Counted from the first letter of the stretch, positions 26,824-35,863 are shown. The stretch: DNA of 63,108 bases from Variovorax sp. (GCA_017744935.1 JAGIAI010000028.1:92573-155680), one strand, 5' to 3'. Made by a program: numbers and translations. The notes: generated from the sequence alone by a model not told the origin.

Positions 26824-26833
26824 GCCCGCGGCG

Positions 26834-28018
26834 TTACTTCATCAGGTCGCTGAGGTTCACCGGCTTGATCTTGCCGCCTTCGACCGTGGCGACGAGCGGA
26901 TCGACCACCGTGCCTCCCACCGCATCGACGCCCTTGAACTCGCCAGCGTTCGTCTCCTTCGGCAGCTTGCTGATCGCCTCGCCCATCTTGGCGCGGATCG
27001 CGGTGGCATCGCTCGCCGTGCCCGCAAGCTTCATCGCCGCCGCCACTGCGTGCGTCATCGCGTAGTTGTACGAAGACTCGGTGGTCGGGTCCTTGTCGGC
27101 GCCATAGGCCTTGCGGTACGCCGCCGCGAAGGTCTTGGGACCGACCCGCTCGTCATACGAGACGGGCAGCACACCGATCGAGCCTTCCAGCGGCCCCAGG
27201 CCATCGGTGACCTTCGCCATCTCGTCGAGCTTGGCTTGGTCCATGATCAGGAAGCCGCCCTTGAAGCCCAGTTCACGCGCTTGCTTGACCACCAGCGCGG
27301 TCGGCTCCGAGGGGCCACCGACGAAGAGCACGTCGGGCTTCTCGGCGAGCACGCGGCTCACGCCGCTGTAAAAGTCCGCCGAACGGTTGTAGGACATCGG
27401 GTTGTTCGACGCGATCGTGCCGCCGGCCTTCTCCCAGGCCGGGCCGAAGAGCTGCGTCCAGTTCTTCGCGTATTCATGGTCGCCCGGCAGCATGCCGACC
27501 TTCTTGCCGAACTTCTTCATCTCGTAGCGGGTGAAGGGCTCGATATACGAATTGAAGGTCGGGGGAACGCGGATGGTGAGCTTGTTGCCCGTCTCCGTGA
27601 TCTTCGGCGTGCTGGAGTACGCCATCACGATGAACTTCTCCTGCTCGTTGAAGGCCTGCATCGCATAGATGCCACCGGAGTGCGGCACGAACACCACCGG
27701 CGCCTGGTACTGCTGCGCGAGGCGGCGCGCGTTGATGGCCGCATCGGCCGGTGAGTATTTGTCGTCCAGCGCAACCAGTTCGAGCTTGACCTTCTTGCCG
27801 CCGACTTCGAGGCCCGCAGCGTTGATCTCCTTGATCGCCATCTCGATGCCGTTGACCACGTTCTTGCCGTAAAGCGCCGCCCCACCGCTCAACGGGCCGG
27901 TGAAGCCGATCTTCACGGTGTCCTGCGCAAAGGCCGAACCGGCTCCGAACGCACCCAGCAGTGCCAGCGCCGTGGGCAGCAACGCGAAGCGGCGGCGGGT
28001 CGATGAATGTCTCAGCAT
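26834..28018 (-). CDS. Periplasmic substrate-binding protein of the liv-type importer (cluster 2)
   Basis: A 394-residue type I periplasmic binding protein. The signal peptide ends LLGAFGAGSAFA before QDTVKIGFTGPLSGGAALYGKN. The mature domain has the usual ligand loop and VFVPHSGGIYAMQAFNEQEKF. It is only distantly similar to the cluster 1 binding protein, so a different ligand is likely. AAGGAGACATCTG before the ATG is a strong ribosome-binding site. Unlike cluster 1, this gene is the last of its operon, 33 bases after livF. The ligand cannot be told from sequence. Confidence 0.93.
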   Translation of the reverse strand: MLRHSSTRRRFALLPTALALLGAFGAGSAFAQDTVKIGFTGPLSGGAALYGKNVVNGIEMAIKEINAAGLEVGGKKVKLELVALDDKYSPADAAINARRLAQQYQAPVVFVPHSGGIYAMQAFNEQEKFIVMAYSSTPKITETGNKLTIRVPPTFNSYIEPFTRYEMKKFGKKVGMLPGDHEYAKNWTQLFGPAWEKAGGTIASNNPMSYNRSADFYSGVSRVLAEKPDVLFVGGPSEPTALVVKQARELGFKGGFLIMDQAKLDEMAKVTDGLGPLEGSIGVLPVSYDERVGPKTFAAAYRKAYGADKDPTTESSYNYAMTHAVAAAMKLAGTASDATAIRAKMGEAISKLPKETNAGEFKGVDAVGGTVVDPLVATVEGGKIKPVNLSDLMK

Positions 28019-28051
28019 CAGATGTCTCCTTGTGGTTGATTGAAAGAACGG

Positions 28052-28759
28052 CTAGCCGCCAATGTAGGCAGCGCGAACGGCTTCGTTGTTCAGCAGCGAG
28101 TCGCGATCGCCCTCTAGCGTGATGCAGCCGCGCTCGATGACGTAGGCACGATGCGCGATCGCGAGTGCCGAGTACGCGTTCTGCTCCGCCAGCAGCACCG
28201 TGGTGCCGGCCTGGTTGATGCGCTGGATCACTTCGAACACCTGCTTGACGATCAGCGGCGCAAGCCCGAGCGAAGGTTCGTCCAGCAGCAGCAGCTTGGG
28301 CCGCCCGAGCAGCGCGCGACCGATCGCCACCATCTGCTGCTGGCCGCCGGAGAGCGATCCGGCCGGATGGTCCTGCTTCTTCTCCAGGATCGGGAAGAGG
28401 CTGAACACCTCGTCGATCGAGCGCTGGATGCCCGCCTTGTCGCGGCGATGCACATACGCACCCAGCGTGAGGTTCTTGCGCACCGACATCATCGGGAAGA
28501 GCTTCCGCCCTTCGGGGCAATGCACGAGACCCGAAGCGACGATCTGCGCAGGACGCTGGCCGATGAGTTCGTGCTCGCCGAAGCGGATGCTGCCTGCGCT
28601 CGGCTTCTGGATGCCGCTGGCCGCCATGAAGATCGAGGTCTTGCCTGCGCCATTGGCACCCAGCAGCACCACCAGTTCGCCGGGCGCCGCATGCAACGAC
28701 ACGCCGCTCAGCGCGCGAAAGCTGCCGTAGTGCAAGTCGACGTTCTCAAACCGCAACAT
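28052..28759 (-). CDS. livF: Branched-chain amino acid-type ABC transporter ATPase LivF (cluster 2)
   Basis: A 235-residue LivF-type ATPase. Walker A is GANGAGKTS, with Ser in place of the usual final Thr. The signature is SLSGGQQQMVAIGRALL and Walker B is LLLLDEPSLGLAP. It ends EAVRAAYIGG, a standard LivF tail. Its start overlaps the livG 3' end by 14 bases, giving coupled synthesis of the two ATPases. It precedes the binding-protein gene by 33 bases. Confidence 0.94.
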   Translation of the reverse strand: MLRFENVDLHYGSFRALSGVSLHAAPGELVVLLGANGAGKTSIFMAASGIQKPSAGSIRFGEHELIGQRPAQIVASGLVHCPEGRKLFPMMSVRKNLTLGAYVHRRDKAGIQRSIDEVFSLFPILEKKQDHPAGSLSGGQQQMVAIGRALLGRPKLLLLDEPSLGLAPLIVKQVFEVIQRINQAGTTVLLAEQNAYSALAIAHRAYVIERGCITLEGDRDSLLNNEAVRAAYIGG

Positions 28760-29510
28760 GGTCTGTCCCCAGGTAGGCTTCGATCACATGCGGGTCACGG
28801 CGGATCTCGGCTGGCGTGCCTTCGGCGATCTTTGCGCCGTTGTTCAGCACGACGATCTTGTCGGCCAGTCGCATGATCATGTCCATCTTGTGTTCGATCA
28901 GGCACACGGTCTTGCCGTGATCCACCAGCTTGCGGATCAGGGCCGCAAGGCCAACGGTCTCTTCGGGATTGACGCCGCCCGCGGGTTCGTCGAGCAGCAG
29001 CAGTTCCGGATCGGTTGCGAGCGCGAGTGCGAAGGCCACGCGCTTGCGCTCTTCCTGCGTGATGTCGGCCGCGATGCGGTTGGCGATGTGCGAGAGCCCG
29101 ACGAAATCGAGCGCCTCGCGGGCCTTCTCGCGGCACAGGCGTTCTTCTTCCTGAAGCCGCTTCGAATTGGCGAGCACGTCCCACAGACCGGAGCGGGTGC
29201 GCAGGCGGTGGCCGACGATCAGGTTGTCGAGCACGCTTGCGTTGTCGAACAGGTGCGTCGTCTGGAAGGTGCGCGCGATGCCGAGTCGCGCGACATGGTC
29301 GGGGCGCATGCCCGTGACATCCTGCCCCTTGAAGGTGATGCGGCCCGAAGTCGGCTTGTGCGTGCCGGCCACGAGATTGAAGAACGTTGTCTTGCCTGCG
29401 CCGTTGGGTCCGATGATGGCGCTGACGTGGCCGCGCTCGAAGCGCGTGGTCACTGCGTCGACCGCCGTCAACCCGAAGAATTGTTTCGTCAGTGCGTCGA
29501 TTTCAAGCAT
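28746..29510 (-). CDS. livG: Branched-chain amino acid-type ABC transporter ATPase LivG (cluster 2)
   Basis: A 254-residue LivG-type ATPase. Walker A is GPNGAGKTT, Walker B is LLLLDEPAGGVNPEE, and the LivG-type signature region is ADITQEERKRVAFALALA. The tail GTPAEIRRDPHVIEAYLGTDH is typical of LivG. It overlaps livM upstream by 8 bases (ATGCTTGA) and livF downstream by 14 bases. Confidence 0.94.
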   Translation of the reverse strand: MLEIDALTKQFFGLTAVDAVTTRFERGHVSAIIGPNGAGKTTFFNLVAGTHKPTSGRITFKGQDVTGMRPDHVARLGIARTFQTTHLFDNASVLDNLIVGHRLRTRSGLWDVLANSKRLQEEERLCREKAREALDFVGLSHIANRIAADITQEERKRVAFALALATDPELLLLDEPAGGVNPEETVGLAALIRKLVDHGKTVCLIEHKMDMIMRLADKIVVLNNGAKIAEGTPAEIRRDPHVIEAYLGTDHVAV

Positions 29511-30504
29511 GAGACTTGGCCTCCGTCACGGAGACTTGCGATTGGCCCTGAGCCTGAACAGCATCCGCGCGACGCGCACGGCGCTTGAGCCAGGTGCCGA
29601 CGATGCCGTCGGGCAGGAAGATGATCAGCGCCACCAGCACCGGGCCGAAGACGACCATGCGGTAGTCCTGCAGGAACTGGAGGCTCTGCGTGAGCCATGT
29701 GACGAGGAAGGTACCCACCAGCGGCCCGAGCAGCGTGCCGACGCCACCGACTAGCACGAACATGATGAGGTCGAAGGTCACGGCTTCGCTCGCGAGATCG
29801 GGCCCGAGAAAGCGCACCTGCCCTGCATAGAGCGCACCGGCGAAGCCCGCATAGATCACCGACAGCACGAAGGACAGCGTCTTGGTGCGCATCAGGTCGA
29901 TCCCCAGCGCCTCTGCCAGGTCGTCGCTATTGCGCACCGCCATGAAGCTGCGTCCGACCAGCGAACGCACGATGCGCGCCATCACCCACAGCCCGAGCGC
30001 GAGAAATGCGAGCACGAGGTAGTACTGCGAAAGCGGGGTGCCGAACTGCACCGGACCAATGCCCGTCGGCGCGGGGATGCCCATGATGCCGACCGGTCCG
30101 TGCGTGAGGCTTTCCCACTTCTCGATGAGCAGGAAGAGGATGTAGCTCACGCACAGCGTGAAGATCGAAAAGTAGTGGCCGCGCAGACGCAGCGACAGCA
30201 AACCGATGAAATAGCCCAGCACGCCCGTCACCACGCCCGCAAGCGCGAAGGCAATCCAGAACGGCACCTGATGATCGACCGTCAGGATGCCCACCGTATA
30301 CGCACCGATCGCCATGAAGGCGCCGTGCGCGAGGTTGAACTGCCCCGTATAGCCGGTGATGAGGTTCAGCCCCAGCGCGGCGATGGCCATGATGAAGGCC
30401 AGCGTCGCGACAGAGAGCAGGTAGTTGTTCGGCGCGAAGAGCGGGAACGCCACCGCCAGAGCGGCAAGCAGTGCCCAGCCGGCCTTTCCTTCGAGGAAGC
30501 GCAT
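29503..30504 (-). CDS. livM: Branched-chain amino acid-type ABC transporter permease LivM (cluster 2)
   Basis: A 333-residue LivM-type permease with about nine hydrophobic segments. FIMAIAALGLNLITGYTGQFNLAHGAFMAIGAY is the family signature region, and GRSFMAVRNSDDLAEALGIDLMRTK is the coupling loop. The C-terminal tail after LPDGIVGTWLKRRARR is cytoplasmic and hydrophilic. The start overlaps the livH stop as TGATG, the same coupling as in cluster 1. Confidence 0.93.
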   Translation of the reverse strand: MRFLEGKAGWALLAALAVAFPLFAPNNYLLSVATLAFIMAIAALGLNLITGYTGQFNLAHGAFMAIGAYTVGILTVDHQVPFWIAFALAGVVTGVLGYFIGLLSLRLRGHYFSIFTLCVSYILFLLIEKWESLTHGPVGIMGIPAPTGIGPVQFGTPLSQYYLVLAFLALGLWVMARIVRSLVGRSFMAVRNSDDLAEALGIDLMRTKTLSFVLSVIYAGFAGALYAGQVRFLGPDLASEAVTFDLIMFVLVGGVGTLLGPLVGTFLVTWLTQSLQFLQDYRMVVFGPVLVALIIFLPDGIVGTWLKRRARRADAVQAQGQSQVSVTEAKSHA

Positions 30505-31370
30505 CAGCGGGCCCCCCTCATCGTGAACAGGCCTTGCGGGCGGAACGACAGGATCACCACCAGCAGCACGAACGCGATGATGTCCTTGTAGTCGGTCGAC
30601 ACGTAGAAGCCACCGAAGCTCTCGGCCATGCCGATGATCAGCCCGCCGACGATCGCACCCGGGAAGCTGCCCATGCCCCCCAGGATGATGATCACGAAGG
30701 CCTTGGTGATGACTAGATTGCCCATCGCCGGATAGACGAGGTTGATTGGCGCATAGAGCACCGCCGCAATGGCCGCCAGCGCGCCCGAGATCGCGAACAC
30801 CAGCAGCGTGACACGCGATGCATCGATGCCCACCAGCGCGGCGCCATCGCGGTTCTGCGCCATCGCGATGATGGTCGAGCCGACCACCGTGTGATTGAGG
30901 AACAGATGCAACAGCACCATCAGCCCGAACGCGCCCGCGATGATCAGCAGGCGCTGCAGCGGCGCGGTGAGGCCGAAGATCTCGACCACCTGCCCGTACG
31001 GTGTCGGCATGCGATGGAAGTCCGCGCCGAACAGCGCCTGGGCGCCGGCTTCGAGGAACAGCAGGATGCCGATCGCGGCAATCATGTCGTGCAGTTCAGG
31101 TGCATTCCGCAGCGGATGGAACACGAGGCGCTGCGCGAGCATCGAGATCACAGCGACCACCACTGCTGCACCGGCCATGGCGAGCCAATAGTTCAGGCCG
31201 AGCTTGACCATCAGGTAGTAGCCGGCGAACGCACCCGCCATGTAGAAGGCACCATGCGCGAAGTTCGGCACGTGCAGGATGCCGTAGACAAGTGTCAGCC
31301 CCAGGGCCACGAGGCTGTAGACGCCGCCGATGGTGAGGCCGTTGAGAAGTTGCTGAAAAAACAGTTCCAC
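30504..31370 (-). CDS. livH: Branched-chain amino acid-type ABC transporter permease LivH (cluster 2)
   Basis: A 288-residue LivH-type permease with about eight hydrophobic segments. The N-terminus MELFFQQLLNGLTIGGVYSL is characteristic of LivH, and GSTIIAMAQNRDGAALVGIDASRV is the coupling loop. It is the first gene of cluster 2 (livH-livM-livG-livF-binding protein). The 147-base leader upstream contains a 16-bp palindrome that may be an operator. Confidence 0.94.
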   Translation of the reverse strand: MELFFQQLLNGLTIGGVYSLVALGLTLVYGILHVPNFAHGAFYMAGAFAGYYLMVKLGLNYWLAMAGAAVVVAVISMLAQRLVFHPLRNAPELHDMIAAIGILLFLEAGAQALFGADFHRMPTPYGQVVEIFGLTAPLQRLLIIAGAFGLMVLLHLFLNHTVVGSTIIAMAQNRDGAALVGIDASRVTLLVFAISGALAAIAAVLYAPINLVYPAMGNLVITKAFVIIILGGMGSFPGAIVGGLIIGMAESFGGFYVSTDYKDIIAFVLLVVILSFRPQGLFTMRGAR

Positions 31371-31501
31371 TGGGTTCCTCGGCTGTCCCGTGCGCGGCAG
31401 GAGCGCGCACCGGCTGTATCGAAGCGGCCCATTGTGGAAGGGTGCTGCGCGACGCCGATTAAGGTTTCTCCCGAGATTGCGTCGCCTAGGAGACTCGGGT
31501 T

Positions 31502-31517
31502 CCTACCGTTCGGTAGG
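31502..31517. promoter_or_regulatory. 16-bp palindrome upstream of the cluster 2 importer
   Basis: CCTACCG-TT-CGGTAGG is a near-perfect inverted repeat directly after the DUF3014 stop codon and 132 bases before the livH start. The TACCG/CGGTA arms resemble TetR-family operators. It could alternatively be a stem at the DUF3014 mRNA end, but no T tract follows on the minus strand. Confidence 0.5.
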
Positions 31518-32408
31518 TCACTTCTTGGCCATCGTCCCGGTCGCGACAAGGCGGCGCAGTTCGGAGAGCCGCGCCTTCATTCGCCGCTCGTTCACTGGGC
31601 CCATGCGGATCAGGAGCTTCTGCCCTGCCGAGAGCGCCTCGAGTTGCGGGTCCACGAACTCGTAGCGCGTCCAGGGGTTCTCGAGCGGCATCTCGCCCTT
31701 CACTTCCGTGAGCTTGACCTGGATCGGCCCGGTGGGTTCGGGTGTCTTCAGCAGATGGTCGAGGACCGCCACGAGCCTGTCGTTGAAGTAGCGGTTCGGA
31801 TAACCGAGCTCTTCAAAGGCCTCCTGAAACAGGGGATATAGCCGCGCATAAAGCGCGACAGCGCGCGCGGGGTCGATCGATTCGACGAAGAGCACGAAGG
31901 GCGTGTAGCGGGCCCCGTTGTCGGGGCTGATCGTCTTCACCTCGCCATTGCCCTGGACCGCAAAGCGCTGCGGCGTCGGCAGCACCGGCCACATGCGCGC
32001 CGTGGCGTGCTCGCGCGGAAGGTTGTCGACGGTCGCGACCGCGCGGCGAACGAAGCCGTCGAGTTGCAGGAAGGACGTGACGTTCTTGTGGCCAAGCAGA
32101 TCGTTGAGCGCGCTGGTCACCCGCGCGTCGGCGTCGTTCAGCGCGGGCAGTGCCTTTTCGGGCTCCGCGAGGTTGTCCATCGGGTTCTGCGGTCCCGCCG
32201 CGATTGGCGGCTGCGGCGGCACATCGGCGGGCGCGGGTTGGGGTTGTGGCGCCATCGCGGCAGGTGGGGCCTCTGGCTGCACCTCCCGCTGCTGCGACCA
32301 GCGCCACCAGCCGAAAGCGGCTACCAGCACCGCCAGGATGACGACGACCGGAAGCCACATCGAGGATTCGCGTGCTGGCCTGAATTCTGCTGGGTCGTTT
32401 TGGGGCAT
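31518..32408 (-). CDS. DUF3014 membrane-anchored protein
   Basis: A 296-residue protein. A single transmembrane segment at about 17-36 (SMWLPVVVILAVLVAAFGWW) anchors it with a short cytoplasmic N-terminus. A Pro/Ala/Gln-rich linker spans about 45-75. The periplasmic domain from about 80 to 290 matches DUF3014 (LPALNDADARVTSALNDLLG and FLQLDGFVRRAVATVDNLPRE). Function is unknown; such proteins occur singly in many beta- and gammaproteobacteria. AGAGGAG nine bases upstream fixes the ATG at 32408. It is divergent from the flavin reductase gene by 36 bases. Confidence 0.85.
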   Translation of the reverse strand: MPQNDPAEFRPARESSMWLPVVVILAVLVAAFGWWRWSQQREVQPEAPPAAMAPQPQPAPADVPPQPPIAAGPQNPMDNLAEPEKALPALNDADARVTSALNDLLGHKNVTSFLQLDGFVRRAVATVDNLPREHATARMWPVLPTPQRFAVQGNGEVKTISPDNGARYTPFVLFVESIDPARAVALYARLYPLFQEAFEELGYPNRYFNDRLVAVLDHLLKTPEPTGPIQVKLTEVKGEMPLENPWTRYEFVDPQLEALSAGQKLLIRMGPVNERRMKARLSELRRLVATGTMAKK

Positions 32409-32444
32409 GGTGGAATGCTCCTCTTTCACTTTTCAAAAATCATC

Positions 32445-33074
32445 ATGAACGTTGATTTCTCGCAGCTCACCGAGTACCAGCGGTACAAGTTGATGGCAAG
32501 CCTGATCGTGCCGCGCCCGATCGCGCTTGTCACGACGATCGGCGAAGACGGCGTGGTCAACGCGGCGCCCTTCAGCATGTTCAACATGCTCGGCGAAGAG
32601 CCGCCCATCGTGATGATCAGCGTGAACCGCCTGCAGGACAACGCTCTCAAGGATACGGCCGCCAACATCGTCCGCGCCGGCGAATTCGTCGTCCACCTGG
32701 CCGATGAGGACATTGCTGAGCAGATGCACCGCTGTGGCGACCGCCATCCGCCGCATGTGAGCGAGCTCGACGTGGTCGGCTTCACCGCGCTTCCGAGCAG
32801 TGCCGTGAAGCCGCCGCGCATCGCCGAGGCGCCTGTGGCCTTCGAATGCACGCTATGGGAAACGCTGGAAACCGAAAGCCGCCAGATCTTCATCGGCCAG
32901 GTGCGCTGGATGCATGCGCGCGACGAACTGATCGACACCGAAACCTGGCGCGTGCGGCTGCAGCACTACTTCCCGGTCGGACGCTTCGGCGCGAGCTTCT
33001 ACGTGAAAACGCGCGAACGCTACTCGCTGGCGGCGCAGGGCGGCGCCCGCAGCACGCAGATCGACGAGATGTAG
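32445..33074 (+). CDS. Flavin reductase family (FMN-binding split barrel) protein
   Basis: A 209-residue FMN-binding split-barrel protein. PRPIALVTTIGEDGVVNAAPFSMFNMLGEEPPIVMISV is the flavin-binding core of the family (residues about 22-60), and NIVRAGEFVVHLADEDIAEQM follows. Such proteins supply reduced flavin to monooxygenases or act as FMN-dependent oxidoreductases. The ATG at 32445 matches the domain start; no strong ribosome-binding site is visible, so translation may be weak or leaderless-like. A monooxygenase gene lies nearby at 33510, but it is an NADPH/FAD enzyme that does not need a separate reductase. Confidence 0.88.
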   Translation: MNVDFSQLTEYQRYKLMASLIVPRPIALVTTIGEDGVVNAAPFSMFNMLGEEPPIVMISVNRLQDNALKDTAANIVRAGEFVVHLADEDIAEQMHRCGDRHPPHVSELDVVGFTALPSSAVKPPRIAEAPVAFECTLWETLETESRQIFIGQVRWMHARDELIDTETWRVRLQHYFPVGRFGASFYVKTRERYSLAAQGGARSTQIDEM

Positions 33075-33219
33075 GCAATCTTTCCACTCTACTGCTTCGG
33101 CGAACGCGGGGTCACTGGCCGGGCGGCCTACGTCCATCGTGGAGCTTGGCTGACATGCACGAAATTGCCGAATCACGTTAAAACTGACGCCTTGCAGGCA
33201 TACGTATTCGGAGGATCCG

Positions 33220-33501
33220 ATGTTCAACATCTTCCAGCCCCATCGAAACGGCCATCTTCGCCGCATCATGACCTTGCTCGAAGAGGCCAATCTGGCGCGC
33301 ATCGAGCACCAGGCCGCCGCGGAGCACCACGGCGCCCTGGCCCGCATGTACGCGGAACGCGCCAAGCGGCTGGAGCGGGAGGTCTACGGGACATCGCACG
33401 TACCGCTGGGCGAAGGCTCAGGAACCCCGAAGCTCCCGGATGAAAAGCCGGTCGTCTATGCGCTGGGTGCCAACCGGCGCGACGGTCAGTCCAAAGCCTG
33501 A
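33220..33501 (+). CDS. Small hypothetical protein
   Basis: A 93-residue soluble protein that I do not recognise. Residues about 14-55 form a helix rich in Ala, Arg, Glu and His (LRRIMTLLEEANLARIEHQAAAEHHGALARMYAERAKRL), likely a helical hairpin or coiled coil. The C-terminus is Pro/Gly-rich and disordered. CGGAGGATCCG is a strong ribosome-binding site. It ends 8 bases before the monooxygenase gene, so they are probably cotranscribed. Confidence 0.72.
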   Translation: MFNIFQPHRNGHLRRIMTLLEEANLARIEHQAAAEHHGALARMYAERAKRLEREVYGTSHVPLGEGSGTPKLPDEKPVVYALGANRRDGQSKA

Positions 33502-33509
33502 CGGGAGTC

Positions 33510-34958
33510 ATGGCCGGTGACTTCGTCGACGTACTGATCGTCGGCGCCGGGTTGTCCGGCATCGGTGCGGCCGCCCACCTGCAGCGGCTCTGCCCCGAAC
33601 GCAGCGTTGCCATCCTCGAGGCGCGCGATACGCTGGGTGGCACCTGGGATCTCTTCCGCTATCCGGGCGTGCGATCCGACTCGGATATGCACACCCTGGG
33701 CTATTCGTTCCGTCCGTGGACGGAAGCGCGCTCCATTGCGGATGGACGCTCGATCCTCGAATACCTTCAGGCGACGGCGCGCGAGACCGGCGTCGATCGC
33801 CTGATTCGCTATCGCCACCGCGTGCGATCGGCAAGCTGGTCAACCGACGCCGCACGATGGACGGTGGTGGCCGAACGCGAGCCCGGCGAGCGCCTTGTCT
33901 TCCAATGCGCCTTCCTATTGGTGTGCAGCGGCTACTACGACTACGCGGAAGGCTACACGCCCGGCTTCCCGGGACTCGAGCGCTTTGGCGGCCGTGTCGT
34001 GCATCCCCAACACTGGACGGACGACATCGACCACGCGGGCAAGCGCGTCGTCGTGATCGGCAGCGGAGCAACCGCCGTCACGCTGGTGCCGGAACTCGCG
34101 AGGACGTCTGCGCACGTGACGATGCTGCAACGCTCGCCTTCATACGTGTTGAGCCTTCCCACGGTGGACCCGATCGCCCGATGGCTGCAGCGCTATGTCG
34201 GGCATCGAGCCTCGCACGCCGTGACGCGCTGGAAGAACGTGCTGATCTCCGTCGGCCTGTTCAAGCTGTGCAGGCGCCGGCCTGCATTTGCGAAGGCGAC
34301 CCTGCTGAAGCTGGTGAGACAGCAACTCGGCCCCGCGTACGACGTCGACACACACTTCACCCCAAGCTACAACCCGTGGGAGCAGCGGCTGTGCTTCGTG
34401 CCCGATGGCGATCTTTTCAAGGCCATCCGGAGCGGGCGCGCCAGCGTCGTCACGGACACGATCGAATCGTTCACCGAGACCGGCCTACGGCTCGCGAGCG
34501 GCGCGGAGTTGCCCGCGGACCTCGTCGTGACTGCAACCGGCCTGAAATTGAAACTCGTCGGCGGACTGGAAATGAGCGTGGACGGACGCAAGCTGGCGCC
34601 GGCCGAGCTGGTCAACTACAAGGGTGTCCTGTTTGCCGGCGTGCCGAACTTCGCTTCTGTCTTCGGCTACACGAACGCGTCGTGGACGCTGAAGGCGGAC
34701 CTCGCTGCCACCTTCGTCTGCCGGCTGCTCAATCACATGAAGCAGACCGGTGCGCGGCAATGCGTGCCTCGCGTGGACGATTCGGACATGGCCCTGCAGC
34801 CGTGGGTTGATTTCTCGTCAGGGTACTTCCAGCGCGCGATCGACCAGTTGCCGAAGCAAGGCACGAAGAAGCCGTGGAAGCTGAACCACAACTACCTTGC
34901 CGACCTGGTGACGCTGAGGTTCGGCGCGGTGGACGATGGGGTGATGCGCTTTTCCTGA
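33510..34958 (+). CDS. Flavin-containing (Baeyer-Villiger-type) monooxygenase
   Basis: A 482-residue class B flavoprotein monooxygenase. The FAD motif VLIVGAGLSGIGAAAHL is near residues 7-23, and the NADPH motif VVVIGSGATAVTLV is in the middle. FGGRVVHPQHW between them fits the FxGxxxHxxxW fingerprint of Baeyer-Villiger and flavin-containing monooxygenases. It would insert oxygen into a ketone or oxidise a heteroatom using NADPH and O2. The substrate is unknown. The length is slightly shorter than classical cyclohexanone monooxygenase (about 540). The upstream small gene is 8 bases away; a bidirectional terminator follows. Confidence 0.9.
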   Translation: MAGDFVDVLIVGAGLSGIGAAAHLQRLCPERSVAILEARDTLGGTWDLFRYPGVRSDSDMHTLGYSFRPWTEARSIADGRSILEYLQATARETGVDRLIRYRHRVRSASWSTDAARWTVVAEREPGERLVFQCAFLLVCSGYYDYAEGYTPGFPGLERFGGRVVHPQHWTDDIDHAGKRVVVIGSGATAVTLVPELARTSAHVTMLQRSPSYVLSLPTVDPIARWLQRYVGHRASHAVTRWKNVLISVGLFKLCRRRPAFAKATLLKLVRQQLGPAYDVDTHFTPSYNPWEQRLCFVPDGDLFKAIRSGRASVVTDTIESFTETGLRLASGAELPADLVVTATGLKLKLVGGLEMSVDGRKLAPAELVNYKGVLFAGVPNFASVFGYTNASWTLKADLAATFVCRLLNHMKQTGARQCVPRVDDSDMALQPWVDFSSGYFQRAIDQLPKQGTKKPWKLNHNYLADLVTLRFGAVDDGVMRFS

Positions 34959-34972
34959 AAAGCACGGACGAA

Positions 34973-34998
34973 AAAAAAGAGGCCGAAGCCTCTTTTTT
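34973..34998. terminator. Bidirectional terminator between the monooxygenase and tRNA-Gly
   Basis: AAAAAAGAGGC (34973-34983) and GCCTCTTTTTT (34988-34998) form an 11-bp stem with a 4-base loop. Both strands give a T run, so it serves the monooxygenase transcript on the plus strand and the tRNA on the minus strand. Confidence 0.92.
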
Positions 34999-35002
34999 GA
35001 AT

Positions 35003-35078
<76 letters not shown>

Positions 35079-35151
35079 GTTGTTTCGCGTTTTGCGAAGC
35101 CTCGAATTCTAACGCGAAATTCGGGCCCTCCCTGAGGAGCCGGAAAAGATT

Positions 35152-35772
35152 TCAGAAGCGGCGGTTGTACGTGAAGATCAGCCCGGCCGTCCCGAGCGTG
35201 CCGATCTGTACTGCGTCGTTCGGCGTCACGCGATAGCCGATCGCGGGAATGATGCCAAGGCCAAAGCCATCATGGTTGAAGGGCACTTTGTCTTCGTACT
35301 GGCCCTTGTAGCCGTAGATCACACCACCGCTGATCTTTGCGTACCACTTCGGGCTACCGAACAGGTTGTCCCATCGGAAGCCGTAGTAGGCGTAGGCAGA
35401 GGACTGGCCAAACGAGTTTCTGAAAGCCGAGAACCCCCAGATGGTCGCGTCGGCATACGACCATTCCGGCGCGCCCGGCAAGTTCCGCTCGATGCCCAGC
35501 AGGAAAACGTGCTTGTGCTCGCTCTCATTGCTGAAGTGCACCGCGAATGGACCGATCACCAGTTCCCAGAACGGCTTGCCGTCGAATCGATCGGCTGGAG
35601 CTTGGGCCTGGGCTTGAGAATCCTGTGCCTGTGCCGCGCCCGCACACAGTGCGAGCGACAGGCCGGCGATCGCCGCACCCGTGCGTGCCAGAATCTCTGA
35701 AAGGCGACCCGGTGCAGCGTTGCAGCCGCAACCATCATGGTGGGGAATCTTTGTCAGGGCTGTCCAATCCAT
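35152..35772 (-). CDS. Outer-membrane beta-barrel protein (PagP-like size and pattern)
   Basis: A 206-residue protein. From the ATG at 35772 there is an odd hydrophilic start with HHDGCGC. A hydrophobic signal-like segment then ends at AGLSLALCAGAAQA around residue 49. The mature part is about 155 residues of alternating amphipathic strands rich in Tyr, Trp and Gly (SSAYAYYGFRWDNLFGSPKWYAKISGGVIYGYKGQYEDK) and ends in Phe (LIFTYNRRF), the usual C-terminal signal of an outer-membrane barrel. Length and aromatic pattern recall the 8-stranded acyltransferase PagP, but the catalytic residues cannot be assigned with confidence. Similar proteins are sometimes labelled glycerol-3-phosphate transporter, which the sequence does not support. 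Confidence 0.7.
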   Translation of the reverse strand: MDWTALTKIPHHDGCGCNAAPGRLSEILARTGAAIAGLSLALCAGAAQAQDSQAQAQAPADRFDGKPFWELVIGPFAVHFSNESEHKHVFLLGIERNLPGAPEWSYADATIWGFSAFRNSFGQSSAYAYYGFRWDNLFGSPKWYAKISGGVIYGYKGQYEDKVPFNHDGFGLGIIPAIGYRVTPNDAVQIGTLGTAGLIFTYNRRF

Positions 35773-35863
35773 CTTGATGTTTCTTCTTCGAGGCCTCCGG
35801 AATGCCCGGCATTGTGCCAACTCCGCGAGTTTTACGTGCCTCCGATCATCGCCTGAATAAACC

